A DNA stretch of 64,000 nucleotides from Gilliamella sp. ESL0441 (GCF_019469185.1 NZ_CP048264.1:868001-932000); one strand, 5' to 3'; numbered from the stretch's first letter, positions 36,190-50,301 are shown. Numbers and translations: made by a program. The notes: a model not told the origin generated them from the sequence alone.

Positions 36190-37920
36190 GTGTTAATGCC
36201 GTTTTTTGCTATTATGACCATAATTCACTTAATTATTTCATTTATTTATTCTATTATTTCTTATCCAATAAAAAAGTTTAGAAGAAATAAATATAAAAAT
36301 AAGCTAATAGCCGGTAGTTCGGTTATTGACCTCAAATCTTTTAGAATGTTAACTAAAGAGGAAATAAATGGTGTAGAAAGCTATTTATCGATGACTTGTA
36401 ACCAATCCTCAGATAAAAAAAAGTCATCATTAGTTTCTCGAGAAGTGATGTTAATATCCGGTAGTTGTGTCAAACAAACTAAATTTTCGCATAACGAAAA
36501 CACTTATTCCTATAAAATCCATAATATTGATGTTGTATTTCCTTTCAACATGGATCGTTACCTTAGTGATTATAATGAAGTTGAAATTGCGCTTACGCAA
36601 AATTTCGCTATTGCTGTTAAGTTAAATGATCACAAAATAGGTTCAGCATTATATGCTGCCTATTTGGCAGATGAAAAAAATGATAAACAAAGTTCGGTAT
36701 ATTGGCAGAGCGGCGTTTCAAAATTCTCCCAAGGCGAAAACTTCGATGAAAATGCTATTCATTCAGTGAGACCAAATGCTAGATTAAGTAAAAAATTGGG
36801 TTACGAAATTTTATCAGTTCGAAAAGAAACATCTCAAGAATCAGCTTCCCGTAACAAATTAAATAGAGGAATACTCACGGCATTTTTTTGTTTTTTTGTC
36901 GTAAGCTATTTTAATCGTTTTTGGGATACAAAAGAGTTAAACGATCTGTTTTGGTTTGGAGTGAATTTTCTGGCTGTTATTTACTTTTATTTTCGTAAAC
37001 CAAAATATAAAGCTAAAGTGCGATTTATTAATCAAGTAAAAGGACGAATAACGAGAAAAATTGTTAAATCCAATGAGATTATAATTGGTCATGGTTTGAA
37101 ATTAAAGTATCCCAAAAATTGGCAATCATTTATCCCTGAAAATAGCACTTTTGATGTTGATTTAGATGTTGATGTTGACAGTAAAAAAATTGTTCGTTAT
37201 GGCTACGACTTGTCGGTTAGTAAAGAGGTTGAACAATTCGGGCCACCAAAATTTTGGGGACGAAATTTATGGCTTTTTTTAGTTGGCGTGTTTTATGTTT
37301 ATGGTGTTAATTATCAAGCAGATGTATGTGACAATTTCTCATTTGTTTATCATCAATACAATCACGATTCTAAACGTTGGTTTTTTGATGATGTATCAAA
37401 ATTAATAACGAGCAACATCAAATCGGGTGATGTAGTGAAATTTAATTTTTTAAATGTGTCATTGACATGTGAAGTACCTGTTAAAAATAAAGCCGATAGA
37501 TGTATTCAAGCATTAATTCACAGTGCAACTAGCAATAGCTCTTTTCATCTTGCCAGTTCCACAAGCTATTTTGTTCTACATGGTATAAAAGAAAAGATAA
37601 GTTCTCAATCGGGTGAAAGTGTAGATCCACAATCTGACAAAAACTTTCATGCAGCTCATATCGTGGTCACGATGTCGGGATTCGTTTCAAATGTTGATTA
37701 TGACACTAATCATACCATTTCAACATTAACCATAAATATGCAAGAGTTATACCAAAAAGATATAAGCGAAAATCTATTGCCAATTTGTATAAATCTGCTG
37801 TTATTTTTGCTTTTAGCTTCAGTGACCATTCTTAACGGTATTATGTTCTTGTTGAAACCAATTTTGAATCGAATTCGTGATTTTAAAATTAAAAATTTCT
37901 ATACTTATCGTATACTTTAG
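36190..37920 (+). CDS. IgaA/UmoB-family membrane protein, paralogue 1
   Basis: A 576-residue inner-membrane protein related to IgaA (YrfF), which in enterics restrains the Rcs envelope-stress phosphorelay by contacting RcsD. Shared landmarks: N-terminal TM, RMLTKEEINGVESYLS, the strand pair YKIHNIDVVFPF and AIAVKLNDHKI, a central TM pair (about 228-262), LKYPKNWQSFIPEN, LSVSKEVEQFGPPKFWG, a third TM, a periplasmic cysteine pair (C427 and C438) and a C-terminal TM. It is shorter than E. coli IgaA (711), lacking the second cysteine pair region. GTG 36190 or ATG 36196 may be the start. A paralogue follows at 38213. Confidence 0.8.
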   Translation: MLMPFFAIMTIIHLIISFIYSIISYPIKKFRRNKYKNKLIAGSSVIDLKSFRMLTKEEINGVESYLSMTCNQSSDKKKSSLVSREVMLISGSCVKQTKFSHNENTYSYKIHNIDVVFPFNMDRYLSDYNEVEIALTQNFAIAVKLNDHKIGSALYAAYLADEKNDKQSSVYWQSGVSKFSQGENFDENAIHSVRPNARLSKKLGYEILSVRKETSQESASRNKLNRGILTAFFCFFVVSYFNRFWDTKELNDLFWFGVNFLAVIYFYFRKPKYKAKVRFINQVKGRITRKIVKSNEIIIGHGLKLKYPKNWQSFIPENSTFDVDLDVDVDSKKIVRYGYDLSVSKEVEQFGPPKFWGRNLWLFLVGVFYVYGVNYQADVCDNFSFVYHQYNHDSKRWFFDDVSKLITSNIKSGDVVKFNFLNVSLTCEVPVKNKADRCIQALIHSATSNSSFHLASSTSYFVLHGIKEKISSQSGESVDPQSDKNFHAAHIVVTMSGFVSNVDYDTNHTISTLTINMQELYQKDISENLLPICINLLLFLLLASVTILNGIMFLLKPILNRIRDFKIKNFYTYRIL

Positions 37921-37941
37921 GTTGATTGTCGACATTATTGA

Positions 37942-38160
37942 TATTTTTTAATAAAAAATTGGCAGATTAATGATTTAACCAGCTTAAATCAAAGATTATC
38001 ATATGCTTCTCTAATTATTTTTAATATGATTATGTTTATTGTTATGACATTAACGGCCACGATTAACGGCATTAAACTATTAAGGAATATAAAAATTAAC
38101 CGACATCGAATTGTTGAAATTAAAAAATATTACGAAGAAAGATTAGGTAATTATCGTTAA
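37942..38160 (+). pseudogene. 3' relic of a third IgaA-family gene
   Basis: Between the two IgaA-like genes a 72-codon frame without a plausible start encodes a TM segment and a basic tail: MIMFIVMTLTATINGIKLL then NRHRIVEIKKYYEERLG. This matches the IgaA C-terminus (in E. coli ... IYNGVQAWRRYQRHRTRMMEIQAYYE) better than the C-termini of the flanking genes do. It begins after a TGA at 37939-37941, and no 5' part exists. I interpret it as the end of a third tandem copy lost by deletion. Confidence 0.65.
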
Positions 38161-38212
38161 TCTTTAATAAAACGTTTTAATATAAAATATAAATAAAAAA
38201 GATCTTTAATGT

Positions 38213-40042
38213 ATGTTAGTTATTTTACTGTTTGTTGTTGTTTTTTTCATCTTTGCGTATTTTGAATTAGCTGATCACGATTCTATAGAAGTAGAGGAGG
38301 ATACCTTTATCCGTGAAAATGCAATTCGACAGCTAACTGAAGAAGAAATTCTTCTTCTTCAGTCTTATCTTGAAGATGAAAACAACTTTACAGCTCCTTA
38401 TCAAAAGGAAAGCTCATTAATCAGTTTCGATGTGACGAAAATAAAAGGTTATATTGAAAAAGATGTTACCGAGGAAATCCAATATAAATATTATTATAAG
38501 ATGGATAATGTCCAGTTATTTTTTCCTTACAATATGGATTACGCTATTATGGGTTTTACAGATCCAGATATCGATAAGACAAAAAATATCAATACTGTTG
38601 AAATTGTTTTTACAAAAAGCTATGGAATTGTTGTTAAAATAAACAGTTATGATTTAATACAGGCGGGTCTAAATTTATTTGTACGTAAACAAAAGCAACG
38701 TTATGATTATTGGCAGACAGGAAAATTAAAGCCTATTTGTATGAGTAATTTAGAAAAATCTAATGAAACCTTATCTCAACAAATCACTGAAGCATCTGAA
38801 AAAAAACCGACTTTCGAGATTCTAAGCAGACGGGAAAAAAATCAATTTGAAAATGCAATCGAAGACCGAAGCAATTCTGGCAAATTAATGACATTTTTTT
38901 TTGTTTTAGGCGTAATGTCTTTATTAGCTGTAGAACATTTTCAGTCGATTGCATTGGTTGTTTTTTCAATCATCTGTTTTATTTTTTCCCTAATAGCATC
39001 GAGTAAAAAGCGGAAATTGCCTACCGAATATGTTAATCATATTCAAGCACAAATTTGGCGTAGTGGAAAAGACCGTAGTAATTTAAGTATTGATACAGAC
39101 TTTTATGTTTACTATCCCTCATACTGGGAAATATTTCTCCCAGATACTAGCTATATACCAATTGATATGCAGGTCGAAGTTGTTACAAACCAGGTGCTTA
39201 GTTGTGGAAAACACTTATCAATAAGCGAGGAAGTGAAAAATTATGGCGCACCTAAATTTTTTCACCATAATGTTATATTAGCCATTACGGGATTAATACT
39301 GGCTATCTTAATTTTCTTTTTTACTAAAGCGGGTGAAAAATTAGATTTTACCTATCAACAATTAACCTCGACAGCCACTACTTGGAATATTGATGATAAA
39401 GAAAATTTAAAGCAATCCGCCATCCACTCTATGGATCGGGTTAATTTGAATTTATCTAGTGTATCATGTGATATTCTAAATACGCAAAGAATAAAACCTC
39501 ATCATGTTCAATGTAATAAGATATTTGTTAATCTCAACCCAATAGACAGCAATAAACTTAGTGATTTTCCTAGACTACATCGAGTAGAGGTATTTAGACA
39601 ATTAATCGATGATGCAAAAGATAAAGTGCTCAGGCTACAAAATGATGAAAACAACATTAGTATACAATTAACCAATTCAATTCAACTCTATGATGAAAAC
39701 TATAAATATTCATATGGTAATGAGGGTTTCAAAGCGCAGCTTGATTACTATAATGGTATTTTATCAGGTAATAGTGCCAACTTAAAAATTACTGGTATTG
39801 TCACCAATGTAAGCTATCATAACGGAAAGATTTCGAAACTAACGCTTTTAACTGATTATAGAAATGATAGCGATAAAAATCAGTTATTCTCATTTTTTTC
39901 GCTAATTTTGATCAACAATTTTGTGTTTCTATTTGTTATCTTAATCACCTTAATCAATACTATTCTGATTTTTCGGAAAAAAGAAGTGAATCAATCACGA
40001 CTTGAAAAAATTATTAGTCATTATAGAGATAAAATATTTTAA
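38213..40042 (+). CDS. IgaA/UmoB-family membrane protein, paralogue 2
   Basis: A 609-residue paralogue of the gene at 36190 with the same order of elements: N-terminal TM (1-18), RQLTEEEILLLQSYLED, YKMDNVQLFFPYNMD, GIVVKINSYDL, a TM pair near 223-262, VYYPSYWEIFLPD, LSISEEVKNYGAPKFF, a third TM near 355-370, a periplasmic cysteine pair (C419 and C434) and a C-terminal TM near 565-590. The cysteine pair corresponds to the first disulfide of enteric IgaA. By family it may negatively regulate an Rcs-like or other envelope signalling system, but no rcs gene is in the window. Confidence 0.8.
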   Translation: MLVILLFVVVFFIFAYFELADHDSIEVEEDTFIRENAIRQLTEEEILLLQSYLEDENNFTAPYQKESSLISFDVTKIKGYIEKDVTEEIQYKYYYKMDNVQLFFPYNMDYAIMGFTDPDIDKTKNINTVEIVFTKSYGIVVKINSYDLIQAGLNLFVRKQKQRYDYWQTGKLKPICMSNLEKSNETLSQQITEASEKKPTFEILSRREKNQFENAIEDRSNSGKLMTFFFVLGVMSLLAVEHFQSIALVVFSIICFIFSLIASSKKRKLPTEYVNHIQAQIWRSGKDRSNLSIDTDFYVYYPSYWEIFLPDTSYIPIDMQVEVVTNQVLSCGKHLSISEEVKNYGAPKFFHHNVILAITGLILAILIFFFTKAGEKLDFTYQQLTSTATTWNIDDKENLKQSAIHSMDRVNLNLSSVSCDILNTQRIKPHHVQCNKIFVNLNPIDSNKLSDFPRLHRVEVFRQLIDDAKDKVLRLQNDENNISIQLTNSIQLYDENYKYSYGNEGFKAQLDYYNGILSGNSANLKITGIVTNVSYHNGKISKLTLLTDYRNDSDKNQLFSFFSLILINNFVFLFVILITLINTILIFRKKEVNQSRLEKIISHYRDKIF

Positions 40043-40149
40043 ATATATGGATGAATTGTTTTGAGTTAAGATTAGACGGATTATCAAAATAATAGACACA
40101 AATTTTGTAGGTAATATGGCTAACAAATGAATTAAACGTAATTATTCAA

Positions 40150-40178
40150 TTGTGAGAGAAACCATATTCTGTTATACT
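40150..40178 (+). promoter_or_regulatory. Sigma-70 promoter of pyrG-eno
   Basis: TTGTGA (40150-40155) and TATACT (40173-40178) are 17 nt apart. The predicted start near 40185 gives a leader of about 87 nt before the pyrG ATG. Confidence 0.6.
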
Positions 40179-40250
40179 AATTTCCCGTCTGATTCATCAT
40201 ATATTGCATTAGTTTTTATGGTTTAAATTTCTGCAATATTATTCTATTAA

Positions 40251-41909
<1,659 letters not shown>

Positions 41910-41931
41910 TTTCAAAGTTTTACATTTGTAA

Positions 41932-43260
<1,329 letters not shown>

Positions 43261-43293
43261 TTTAGTTTATAAAAACTGAATAATTGTTCAACT

Positions 43294-43327
43294 AAAAAAC
43301 GGTGACCAGTTCACCGTTTTTTATTTT
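43294..43327 (+). terminator. Rho-independent terminator after eno
   Basis: AAAAAACGGTGA, loop CCAGT and TCACCGTTTTTT form a 12-bp stem running into a T tract. Confidence 0.9.
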
Positions 43328-43495
43328 CTCGCTTTTCTTATGGAATACGATGACAAAGGTTGCGTTGATTTATGTTGTATTGTACTCTTAATATTTGGTA
43401 TTTATAACTAATCTTTGATATCTATTGATATTTTATAATTTAGCCTTATATAAATTCTTTATCAATTAACTAACTCAATTTTATATTTTCTGCTT

Positions 43496-44440
43496 ATGAA
43501 TAATATTACGAATATGTCCCAGCCAAAAAGCAAATGGCAACTTTTTAACTGGCTTTGTACCGGTAAACTTCCGCTAAATGAACTTTGGCTCAATCCGACT
43601 TATCGTTATAAATTTTTTTTTAGAACCCTATTTTTAAGTCCCATTACACTAAAATGGTTGGATAAATTAAGACAATATCCACTGATTGGCTACTATTTTT
43701 CTTGCCAAACTAATTTACCGTGTAAATTACAAAGACCCTATTTATCGTCATGTTTATCGCAACATGAACGTTATGCTGCTTTAGCGTGTCATTATGATTT
43801 TTTAGCGAATCAACCTGATAGAATGACTAAGGCTTTTTATGATCCAACTAAACCTTTTATATTGGCTAATCTTACCGTCAAAAATGAAGCTAATATTCAA
43901 ATAGCTATTCAAGCCCGTAACAAGTTTGCTCGGGAAGGTGAAATAAGCCTTTATTTTTATGATAATGACGGTATTGATTTAGCAACATTAACTTTTTCAA
44001 TCATTCAATATCAACAAAAAACAACATTATTTATTGCAGGGTTGCAAGGTACGGGTCACCACGAAGCCCGTGTTCGTGTGCAAAAGGCTACCAAACAGTG
44101 TTATGGTTTATTTCCTAAACGAGTCGTCGTTGAGGCTGCATTAATCATTGCTAATCATTTTCAGTTAGAGCAAATTGTCGCAGTTGGAAATAAAACCCAT
44201 GTTTATAACAACTGGCGTTATAATAGTCGACAAGAACGAATTTTATCGGATTATGATGATTTTTGGTTAACGATTGATGGAAAACAGGATTCTCGTGAAC
44301 TATTTATCTTACCTACTGAGATTAGTCGAAAATCATTAGAAGATATAGCGAGTAAAAAACGTTCAGAATATCGAAATCGTTATGCTTTATTAGATCAACT
44401 TAAATTGAATATTGAAACACAATTAGCATCATTAACATAA
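43496..44440 (+). CDS. ybjX: VirK/YbjX-family (DUF535) protein
   Basis: A 314-residue cytoplasmic protein of the DUF535 family. Family members include E. coli YbjX and Shigella/Salmonella VirK, linked to virulence and antimicrobial peptide resistance without a known biochemical activity. Conserved segments are the early RPYLSSCLSQHERYAAL, KFAREGEISLYFYD, LFIAGLQGTGHHEARV and the later HFQLEQIVAVGNKTHVY with the YDDFWLTIDG end. lysO (ybjE) follows at 44581; in E. coli ybjX and ybjE are also close neighbours. No signal peptide is visible. Confidence 0.82.
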   Translation: MNNITNMSQPKSKWQLFNWLCTGKLPLNELWLNPTYRYKFFFRTLFLSPITLKWLDKLRQYPLIGYYFSCQTNLPCKLQRPYLSSCLSQHERYAALACHYDFLANQPDRMTKAFYDPTKPFILANLTVKNEANIQIAIQARNKFAREGEISLYFYDNDGIDLATLTFSIIQYQQKTTLFIAGLQGTGHHEARVRVQKATKQCYGLFPKRVVVEAALIIANHFQLEQIVAVGNKTHVYNNWRYNSRQERILSDYDDFWLTIDGKQDSRELFILPTEISRKSLEDIASKKRSEYRNRYALLDQLKLNIETQLASLT

Positions 44441-44580
44441 TAAAACTAATAATTATTAAAGTGGTTTGGCACTAAATTATTAAAATTGATTACAATCGAT
44501 ATTCAACTTGTTGTTTATCGATTTTTTTAATTAATACGAATAAAAATAAACGTTAAAAATTAATTAGTAGGGAATAAAAT

Positions 44581-45483
44581 ATGTATTTTGGTATTCTAAT
44601 AGCACTTGTGCCTTTGTGCATTGGTTATTTAATTAAATGCAAACAAGAAAAATGGATAGCTAAAATTAACCAAATTTTAAGTTGGATGGTTTATTTTATT
44701 CTTTTTATTATGGGTGCTGAGCTTGCTCATTTAGATAACCTAGCGACTAATTTGCAAAACATTCTATTTTATACCGCCATTATTTTTATCTGTACTTTTG
44801 GCGGTAATTTTATTTTTCTGATGTTGTTTGACCTGTTTCTACCTTGGAAAATTTCAAGTGCCAATCAAACATTTGGTTCACGCGTAAAAATGATTTTAGA
44901 ATCATTGCGTGTCTTTATTGCACTCGTTTTGGGGTTTGTAGTCGGACTTTTTCCATTGTTTGTATGGCAATATACCGAAAACATTATTCAGGTTGTATTA
45001 GTTTTTTTACTCTTGTTAATTGGTATTCAATTAAGAAGTAATAATATTTCGCTTAAACAAATTTTACTGAACAAAGTCGGTATTGCAACAACGCTAATTG
45101 TCATCATAAGCACTTTTATTGGTGGAATAGTTGCTGCTTTGCTATTAGGTCTACCTTTACGTATAGGGTTAGGTATGTCATCTGGATTTGGTTGGTATTC
45201 TTTGTCAGGTATTTTAATGACTGAAGCGCATGGTGCAATTATTGGCAGTGCTACATTTTTAAATGATATATTACGTGAACTTTTTGCCATTATACTCATT
45301 CCAACATTAATAAAACGCTATAAATTAACAACATTGGGGTTATGTGGTGCAACGTCAATGGATTTTACTTTACCTATGTTACAAAAAGGAGCTGGAATAA
45401 TGATAGTGCCAGCTGCTATCGTGCAAGGTTTTTTGCTTACGTTGCTAATGCCAATATTTATGACGTTATTTAATTACGGATGA
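44581..45483 (+). CDS. lysO: L-lysine exporter LysO (YbjE)
   Basis: A DUF340 inner-membrane protein that exports lysine (and the analogue thialysine). The 300 residues align throughout with E. coli LysO (299): INQILSWMVYFILFIMGAEL, LLIGIQLRSNNISLKQIL, SSGFGWYSLSGILMTEAHG and LGLCGATSMDFTLPMLQKG. Seven to eight TM segments are visible. AGGGAATAAA precedes the ATG. With lysP at 2.3 kb the window encodes both uptake and export of lysine. In E. coli lysO is controlled by ArgP; no site could be verified here. Confidence 0.93.
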   Translation: MYFGILIALVPLCIGYLIKCKQEKWIAKINQILSWMVYFILFIMGAELAHLDNLATNLQNILFYTAIIFICTFGGNFIFLMLFDLFLPWKISSANQTFGSRVKMILESLRVFIALVLGFVVGLFPLFVWQYTENIIQVVLVFLLLLIGIQLRSNNISLKQILLNKVGIATTLIVIISTFIGGIVAALLLGLPLRIGLGMSSGFGWYSLSGILMTEAHGAIIGSATFLNDILRELFAIILIPTLIKRYKLTTLGLCGATSMDFTLPMLQKGAGIMIVPAAIVQGFLLTLLMPIFMTLFNYG

Positions 45484-45587
45484 TAGGTTATCCATTATTT
45501 TAATCAAAAATCGTATATTGATGAATTGAAAATGATATGCAAAAGTTAATGGTAAAATGAATTGAACAAAATTACCTAGATTGCAAA

Positions 45588-45616
45588 TTGGCAATATGAT
45601 TACCTTATGTTACACT
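45588..45616 (+). promoter_or_regulatory. Sigma-70 promoter of the XRE regulator-aroA-cmk unit
   Basis: TTGGCA (45588-45593) and TACACT (45611-45616) have 17-nt spacing. An inverted repeat ATTGC-AAATTG-GCAAT overlaps the -35 element and could be an operator for the regulator encoded just downstream. The operator role is inference. Confidence 0.55.
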
Positions 45617-45644
45617 GCCAAAATCCGAATGATTTGAGTGAATT

Positions 45645-46517
45645 ATGAATACTGGATCGATTGATTATTGTGCGATAGGTCAGCGTTTACGGGCGTATCG
45701 TATAGCGGCTTCCTTAAAAGCAGAAGACATAGCACAAAATCTTAGAATTTCAAGAGCTGCGGTTTACCGTTTAGAGAAGGGTGAAATTATCAAAATCGAA
45801 ACATTAGGCCGTTTAGCGACCTTGTTAGATACATCCTTAGCGAGCTTGATTGGTATTGATACCGAATATTATTCAAGTGGTGAAGGTTTTTTTGAACGTA
45901 TGCGTCAACTTGAAGAACAATCAACACATATTTATTCTCATTTTGATCCTTTTTCTTTTTTACTCACTTCACCAGATTATCTTTCTCATCTTGCTATGAT
46001 GCTAGATGAATCGGGTGATTCAATTAATTTAAAAAAATATGCAACAACGTTAGCTATTTTAAAAGAACGTCAAACACAATTCTATCAATCAGCGCCTAAC
46101 GTCATTAATTTGATTAGTTTACGCAATGTGGAGCGTTTTTTACATATTGGTTTAGTCGGTAATTTAAATCTTTCACCGGGTAAAAAGTCCGAACGCATGC
46201 TATTAGCTCGCAAAGAAGTCTATCACTTAATTGAATTAATTGAACAACAAACTTATTCGCCAACCATTGCTATTACAGAGCATGCTATTCCATCTATTGC
46301 GTTTCAATTATTTTATCAAAATGAAGCCCCGATTTCGTTAGCGATGAGCCCGTTTCGATTAGGTGAATTACCGAATGTGACCACAGGGATTGCTTCTATT
46401 ACCTCATCTCACGATGCGATTAAGCGATACCGTTTGTTATTTGATAAATTGTGGCAAAATAGTGCTAAAGATGAACAAGCCATTGAATTGTTGAAAGCAA
46501 CTTTAGATAAATTTTAA
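45645..46517 (+). CDS. XRE-family helix-turn-helix regulator
   Basis: A 290-residue DNA-binding protein. The N-terminal Cro/CI-type HTH spans about residues 11-66 ([20 protein letters not shown], then [13 protein letters not shown]). The remaining 220 residues are mostly helical with no domain I recognise; [17 protein letters not shown] and [17 protein letters not shown] are possible ligand-domain landmarks. It is not a cupin-type MerR/PuuR regulator. aroA starts 28 bp downstream, so it probably belongs to the aroA-cmk transcript. Target genes are unknown. Confidence 0.85.
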   Translation: MNTGSIDYCAIGQRLRAYRIAASLKAEDIAQNLRISRAAVYRLEKGEIIKIETLGRLATLLDTSLASLIGIDTEYYSSGEGFFERMRQLEEQSTHIYSHFDPFSFLLTSPDYLSHLAMMLDESGDSINLKKYATTLAILKERQTQFYQSAPNVINLISLRNVERFLHIGLVGNLNLSPGKKSERMLLARKEVYHLIELIEQQTYSPTIAITEHAIPSIAFQLFYQNEAPISLAMSPFRLGELPNVTTGIASITSSHDAIKRYRLLFDKLWQNSAKDEQAIELLKATLDKF

Positions 46518-46545
46518 AAATCTTAAAAATAGAAAGAGAACTATC

Positions 46546-47826
46546 ATGTTATCCCTAACATTACAACCGATAAAAAGATTTAATGGTACGATAAACTTAC
46601 CAGGTTCAAAAAGCGTGTCTAATCGGGCACTACTTTTGTCTGCATTAAGTCATGGTAAAACACGTTTAACAAATTTATTAGACAGCGATGATGTCCGTTA
46701 TATGCTTGATGCGCTAAAAGCATTAGGTGTTACGTATCAATTATCAAATGATCGCACGATTTGTGATATTGAGGGCGTCGGCGGAAAACTACATTCATCC
46801 CATGCATTAGAGCTCTTTTTAGGGAATGCCGGTACGGCGATGCGACCTCTAACTGCTGCGTTATGTCTTGGTGAAAATAATATTGTACTTACGGGTGAAC
46901 CGCGTATGAAAGAGCGCCCGATAGGGCATTTAGTTGATGCGCTTCGTCAAGGTGGCGCTAAAATAGATTATCTTGAAAATGAAGGTTATCCACCACTCCA
47001 GATTCATGGTGGCTTTATTGGCGGAAATATTCAGGTTGATGGCTCTGTTTCAAGTCAATTTTTAACGGCGCTATTAATGGCATCCCCACTTGCTGTTAAC
47101 GATACTGAAATTACTATTTTAGGGGATTTAGTTTCTAAACCGTATATTGATATCACGATCAAAATGATGGAAATCTTTGGGGTATCAGTTATCAATGATA
47201 ATTATCAAAAATTTGTTATCAAAGCAAAGCAAACTTATAAGTCACCGGGTACTTATTTGGTTGAAGGGGATGCTTCATCCGCTTCATATTTTTTAGCTGC
47301 AGCGGCAATTAAAGGTGGCACTGTTCGCGTCACAGGTATTGGTAAAAAAAGCTTACAAGGTGATACCCAATTTGCTCATGTACTTGAAAAAATGGGTGCC
47401 AAAGTAACGTGGGCTGATGATTATATTGAGTGTAGCCGAGGGGAACTTAATGGTATTGATATGGATATGAATCACATCCCAGATGCCGCGATGACAATAG
47501 CAACAACAGCTTTGTTTGCCAAAGGAACCACAACTATCCGTAATATCTATAACTGGCGAGTTAAAGAAACTGACCGCTTATCTGCTATGGCAACTGAATT
47601 GCGTAAAGTAGGGGCTGAGGTTGAAGAAGGTAACGATTATATAACGATAATCCCGCCTAAATCTTTAACACATGCTGAAATAAAAACCTATAACGATCAT
47701 CGTATGGCAATGTGTTTCTCATTAGTAGCATTATCCGATACGCCCGTGACTATATTAGATCCTAAATGTACAATGAAAACATTTCCTGACTATTTTGAAC
47801 AATTTAAACGATTGAGTGAATACTAA
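46546..47826 (+). CDS. aroA: 3-phosphoshikimate 1-carboxyvinyltransferase (EPSP synthase)
   Basis: The sixth step of the shikimate pathway, joining PEP to shikimate-3-phosphate. The 426 residues have [20 protein letters not shown] near the N-terminus, the PEP-binding [15 protein letters not shown] (class I type), [18 protein letters not shown], and [17 protein letters not shown] toward the C-terminus. Length is that of E. coli AroA (427). The stop abuts the cmk start with no space, so the two are translationally coupled. Confidence 0.96.
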   Translation: MLSLTLQPIKRFNGTINLPGSKSVSNRALLLSALSHGKTRLTNLLDSDDVRYMLDALKALGVTYQLSNDRTICDIEGVGGKLHSSHALELFLGNAGTAMRPLTAALCLGENNIVLTGEPRMKERPIGHLVDALRQGGAKIDYLENEGYPPLQIHGGFIGGNIQVDGSVSSQFLTALLMASPLAVNDTEITILGDLVSKPYIDITIKMMEIFGVSVINDNYQKFVIKAKQTYKSPGTYLVEGDASSASYFLAAAAIKGGTVRVTGIGKKSLQGDTQFAHVLEKMGAKVTWADDYIECSRGELNGIDMDMNHIPDAAMTIATTALFAKGTTTIRNIYNWRVKETDRLSAMATELRKVGAEVEEGNDYITIIPPKSLTHAEIKTYNDHRMAMCFSLVALSDTPVTILDPKCTMKTFPDYFEQFKRLSEY

Positions 47827-48507
47827 ATGAATACATTCGTTCCTGTTATTGCTGTTGATGGCCCTAGTGGTGTGGGGAAGGGCACGTTGTGCCAAGCGTT
47901 AGCTAATCATTTCAATTGGCATCTTTTAGATTCTGGCGCAATTTATCGAGTACTTGCGTTGTCGGCGCTCAATCATCACATTGCACTGGATGATGAACAA
48001 CAATTAACTCAATTAGCATTAAATTTACCTTTAAAATTTGATACCCGTCATGGGGAAGTCAAAGTACTATTAAATAGCGTCGATGTCTCTAAAGATATTC
48101 GTACTGAAGAGACTGGGGGGGCTGCCTCTAAAGTCGCTTCGCTAAATCAAGTTCGGGCAGCATTATTGCAACGGCAAAGAGATTTCAGGCAAGCGCCGGG
48201 GTTAATTGCTGATGGGCGAGACATGGGGACAGTTGTGTTTACCGATGCGCCAGTAAAAATTTTTCTGGATGCTAGTCCACACTCAAGAGCAGAAAGAAGA
48301 ATGAAACAGTTGCAAGATAAGCAAAAACATGCTAAATTCGCCGAAATTTTGCAGGAGATAACTGCGCGTGATGAGCGAGATCGTAATCGAGCCGTTGCCC
48401 CATTAAAACCTGCAACAGATGCACTAATAATTGATACCACATCACTTTCTATCCAAGATGTATTTAATCAATCTATTACGTATATAAACGAAAAACTTGC
48501 GTTGTAA
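47827..48507 (+). CDS. cmk: Cytidylate kinase
   Basis: Phosphorylates CMP and dCMP. The N-terminal P-loop is GPSGVGKGT at residues 11-19, followed by the CMP-site segment [25 protein letters not shown] and [10 protein letters not shown] belong to the core and LID. The 226 residues match E. coli Cmk (227). Its ATG follows the aroA stop directly, and rpsA follows after 111 bp, the conserved enteric order. Confidence 0.96.
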   Translation: MNTFVPVIAVDGPSGVGKGTLCQALANHFNWHLLDSGAIYRVLALSALNHHIALDDEQQLTQLALNLPLKFDTRHGEVKVLLNSVDVSKDIRTEETGGAASKVASLNQVRAALLQRQRDFRQAPGLIADGRDMGTVVFTDAPVKIFLDASPHSRAERRMKQLQDKQKHAKFAEILQEITARDERDRNRAVAPLKPATDALIIDTTSLSIQDVFNQSITYINEKLAL

Positions 48508-48618
48508 ATTTATTTATAACGTGAACAAAGCTCCATTATAAGGACGAGTGGAGTATCATAAACAACCCCACAAGACATGATGTAATGTGGACGTTAATAT
48601 TAATTTAAGTATATAAAT

Positions 48619-50301
48619 ATGACTGAATCTTTTGCTCAACTCTTTGAAGAGTCTTTAAATCAACTAGACACTCGTTCTGGTAACATGATCCGTGGTACTG
48701 TCGTTGCAATCGACAAAGATGTTGTTTTAGTTGATGCTGGTTTAAAATCTGAATCAGCAATTCCGGTAGAGCAGTTTAAAAATGCCCAAGGCGAATTAGA
48801 AGTTCAAGTTGGCGACATCGTAGATGTTGTACTTGATTCAATTGAAGATGGCTTTGGTGAAACAATTTTATCTCGTGAAAAAGCTAAACGTCATGAAGCG
48901 TGGCTTACATTAGAAAAAGCAGTTGAAGATGCTGCAACAGTTTTAGGTGTTATCAATGGTAAAGTTAAAGGTGGCTTTACGGTTGATCTTAATGGCGTTC
49001 GTGCGTTCCTTCCTGGTTCGCTTGTTGATGTACGTCCATTACGCGATACTTCTCATATTGAAAATAGAGAAATCGAATTAAAAGTTATTAAATTAGATCA
49101 AAAACGTAACAACGTTGTTGTTTCTCGCCGTGCAGTCATTGAATCTGAAAATAGCGCAGAAAGAGAACAACTTCTTGAAAATCTTCAAGAAGGTTCTGAA
49201 GTTAAAGGTATCATCAAAAATCTTACTGATTACGGTGCATTCGTTGATCTTGGTGGTGTTGATGGTTTACTTCATATCACTGATATGGCTTGGAAACGTG
49301 TTAAACACCCAAGTGAAGTGGTTGAAGTGGGTCAAGAATTACTTGTTAAAGTTCTTAAATTTGATAAAGACCGTTCACGTGTATCTCTTGGCTTAAAACA
49401 ATTAGGCGAAGATCCATGGGTTTCAATTGCTAAACGTTACCCAGAAGGTACTAAAGTAACTGGTAAAGTAACTAACTTAACTGATTACGGTTGTTTCGTA
49501 GAAATTGAAACGGGCGTTGAAGGTTTAGTTCACGTTTCTGAAATGGATTGGACTAACAAAAACATTCACCCATCTAAAGTGGTTAGCTTAGGTGATGAAG
49601 TTGAAGTTATTGTTCTTGAAATTGATGAAGAACGTCGTCGTATTTCTCTTGGTCTTAAACAATGTAAACCAAACCCATGGTTACAATTTGCTGAATCACA
49701 CAATAAAGGTGATAAAGTTAGTGGTAAGATCAAATCAATCACTGATTTCGGTATCTTCATCGGTTTAGATGGTGGTATTGACGGTTTAGTTCATCTTTCT
49801 GATATCTCTTGGAATATGCCAGGTGAAGAAGCAGTTAAAGCGTATAAGAAAGGTGATGACATCGAAGCGGTTGTATTACAAGTTGATGCAGAACGTGAGC
49901 GTATCTCTTTAGGTATTAAACAACTTGAAGATGATCCATTCAACAATTTTGCTTCAAACTACAAAAAAGGTACAATTATCAAAGGTAATGTAACAGCTGT
50001 TGATGCAAAAGGCGCAACAATTGAAATTGCTGATGGTATTGAAGGCTACTTAAAAGCACAAGACATTGCACGTGAACGCATTGAAGATGCGACGACTGCA
50101 TTAAAAGTTGGCGATGAAGTTGAAGCTAAAATTGTCAATATCGATCGTAAAACTCGTGCGATTTCATTATCTGTACGTGCTAAAGATGAAGCTGATGAAA
50201 AAGAAGCGCTAGCTGCTGTAAATAATACTTCTACTCAAGAAGAAGCGTCATTTACAAATGCAATGGCAGAAGCATTCAAAGCTGCATCAAAAACCGAGTA
50301 A
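48619..50301 (+). CDS. rpsA: 30S ribosomal protein S1
   Basis: The largest ribosomal protein, which binds mRNA leaders during initiation. Six S1 (OB-fold) repeats can be followed, each marked by a GxFVDLGG-, GCFVEI- or [13 protein letters not shown] strand and a VHLSD/LVHVSE-like segment. The 560 residues are close to E. coli S1 (557). Start [21 protein letters not shown] is canonical. Weak classical SD with an AT-rich leader of 111 nt agrees with the autoregulated translation known for rpsA. Codon use is of the highly expressed type. Confidence 0.98.
   Translation: MTESFAQLFEESLNQLDTRSGNMIRGTVVAIDKDVVLVDAGLKSESAIPVEQFKNAQGELEVQVGDIVDVVLDSIEDGFGETILSREKAKRHEAWLTLEKAVEDAATVLGVINGKVKGGFTVDLNGVRAFLPGSLVDVRPLRDTSHIENREIELKVIKLDQKRNNVVVSRRAVIESENSAEREQLLENLQEGSEVKGIIKNLTDYGAFVDLGGVDGLLHITDMAWKRVKHPSEVVEVGQELLVKVLKFDKDRSRVSLGLKQLGEDPWVSIAKRYPEGTKVTGKVTNLTDYGCFVEIETGVEGLVHVSEMDWTNKNIHPSKVVSLGDEVEVIVLEIDEERRRISLGLKQCKPNPWLQFAESHNKGDKVSGKIKSITDFGIFIGLDGGIDGLVHLSDISWNMPGEEAVKAYKKGDDIEAVVLQVDAERERISLGIKQLEDDPFNNFASNYKKGTIIKGNVTAVDAKGATIEIADGIEGYLKAQDIARERIEDATTALKVGDEVEAKIVNIDRKTRAISLSVRAKDEADEKEALAAVNNTSTQEEASFTNAMAEAFKAASKTE

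Noticed and set aside
36190..40042. The two membrane proteins as type VI or toxin components
   Set aside because: Their TM order, YPxxW and cysteine-pair landmarks fit the IgaA/UmoB family. No toxin or secretion domains are visible.
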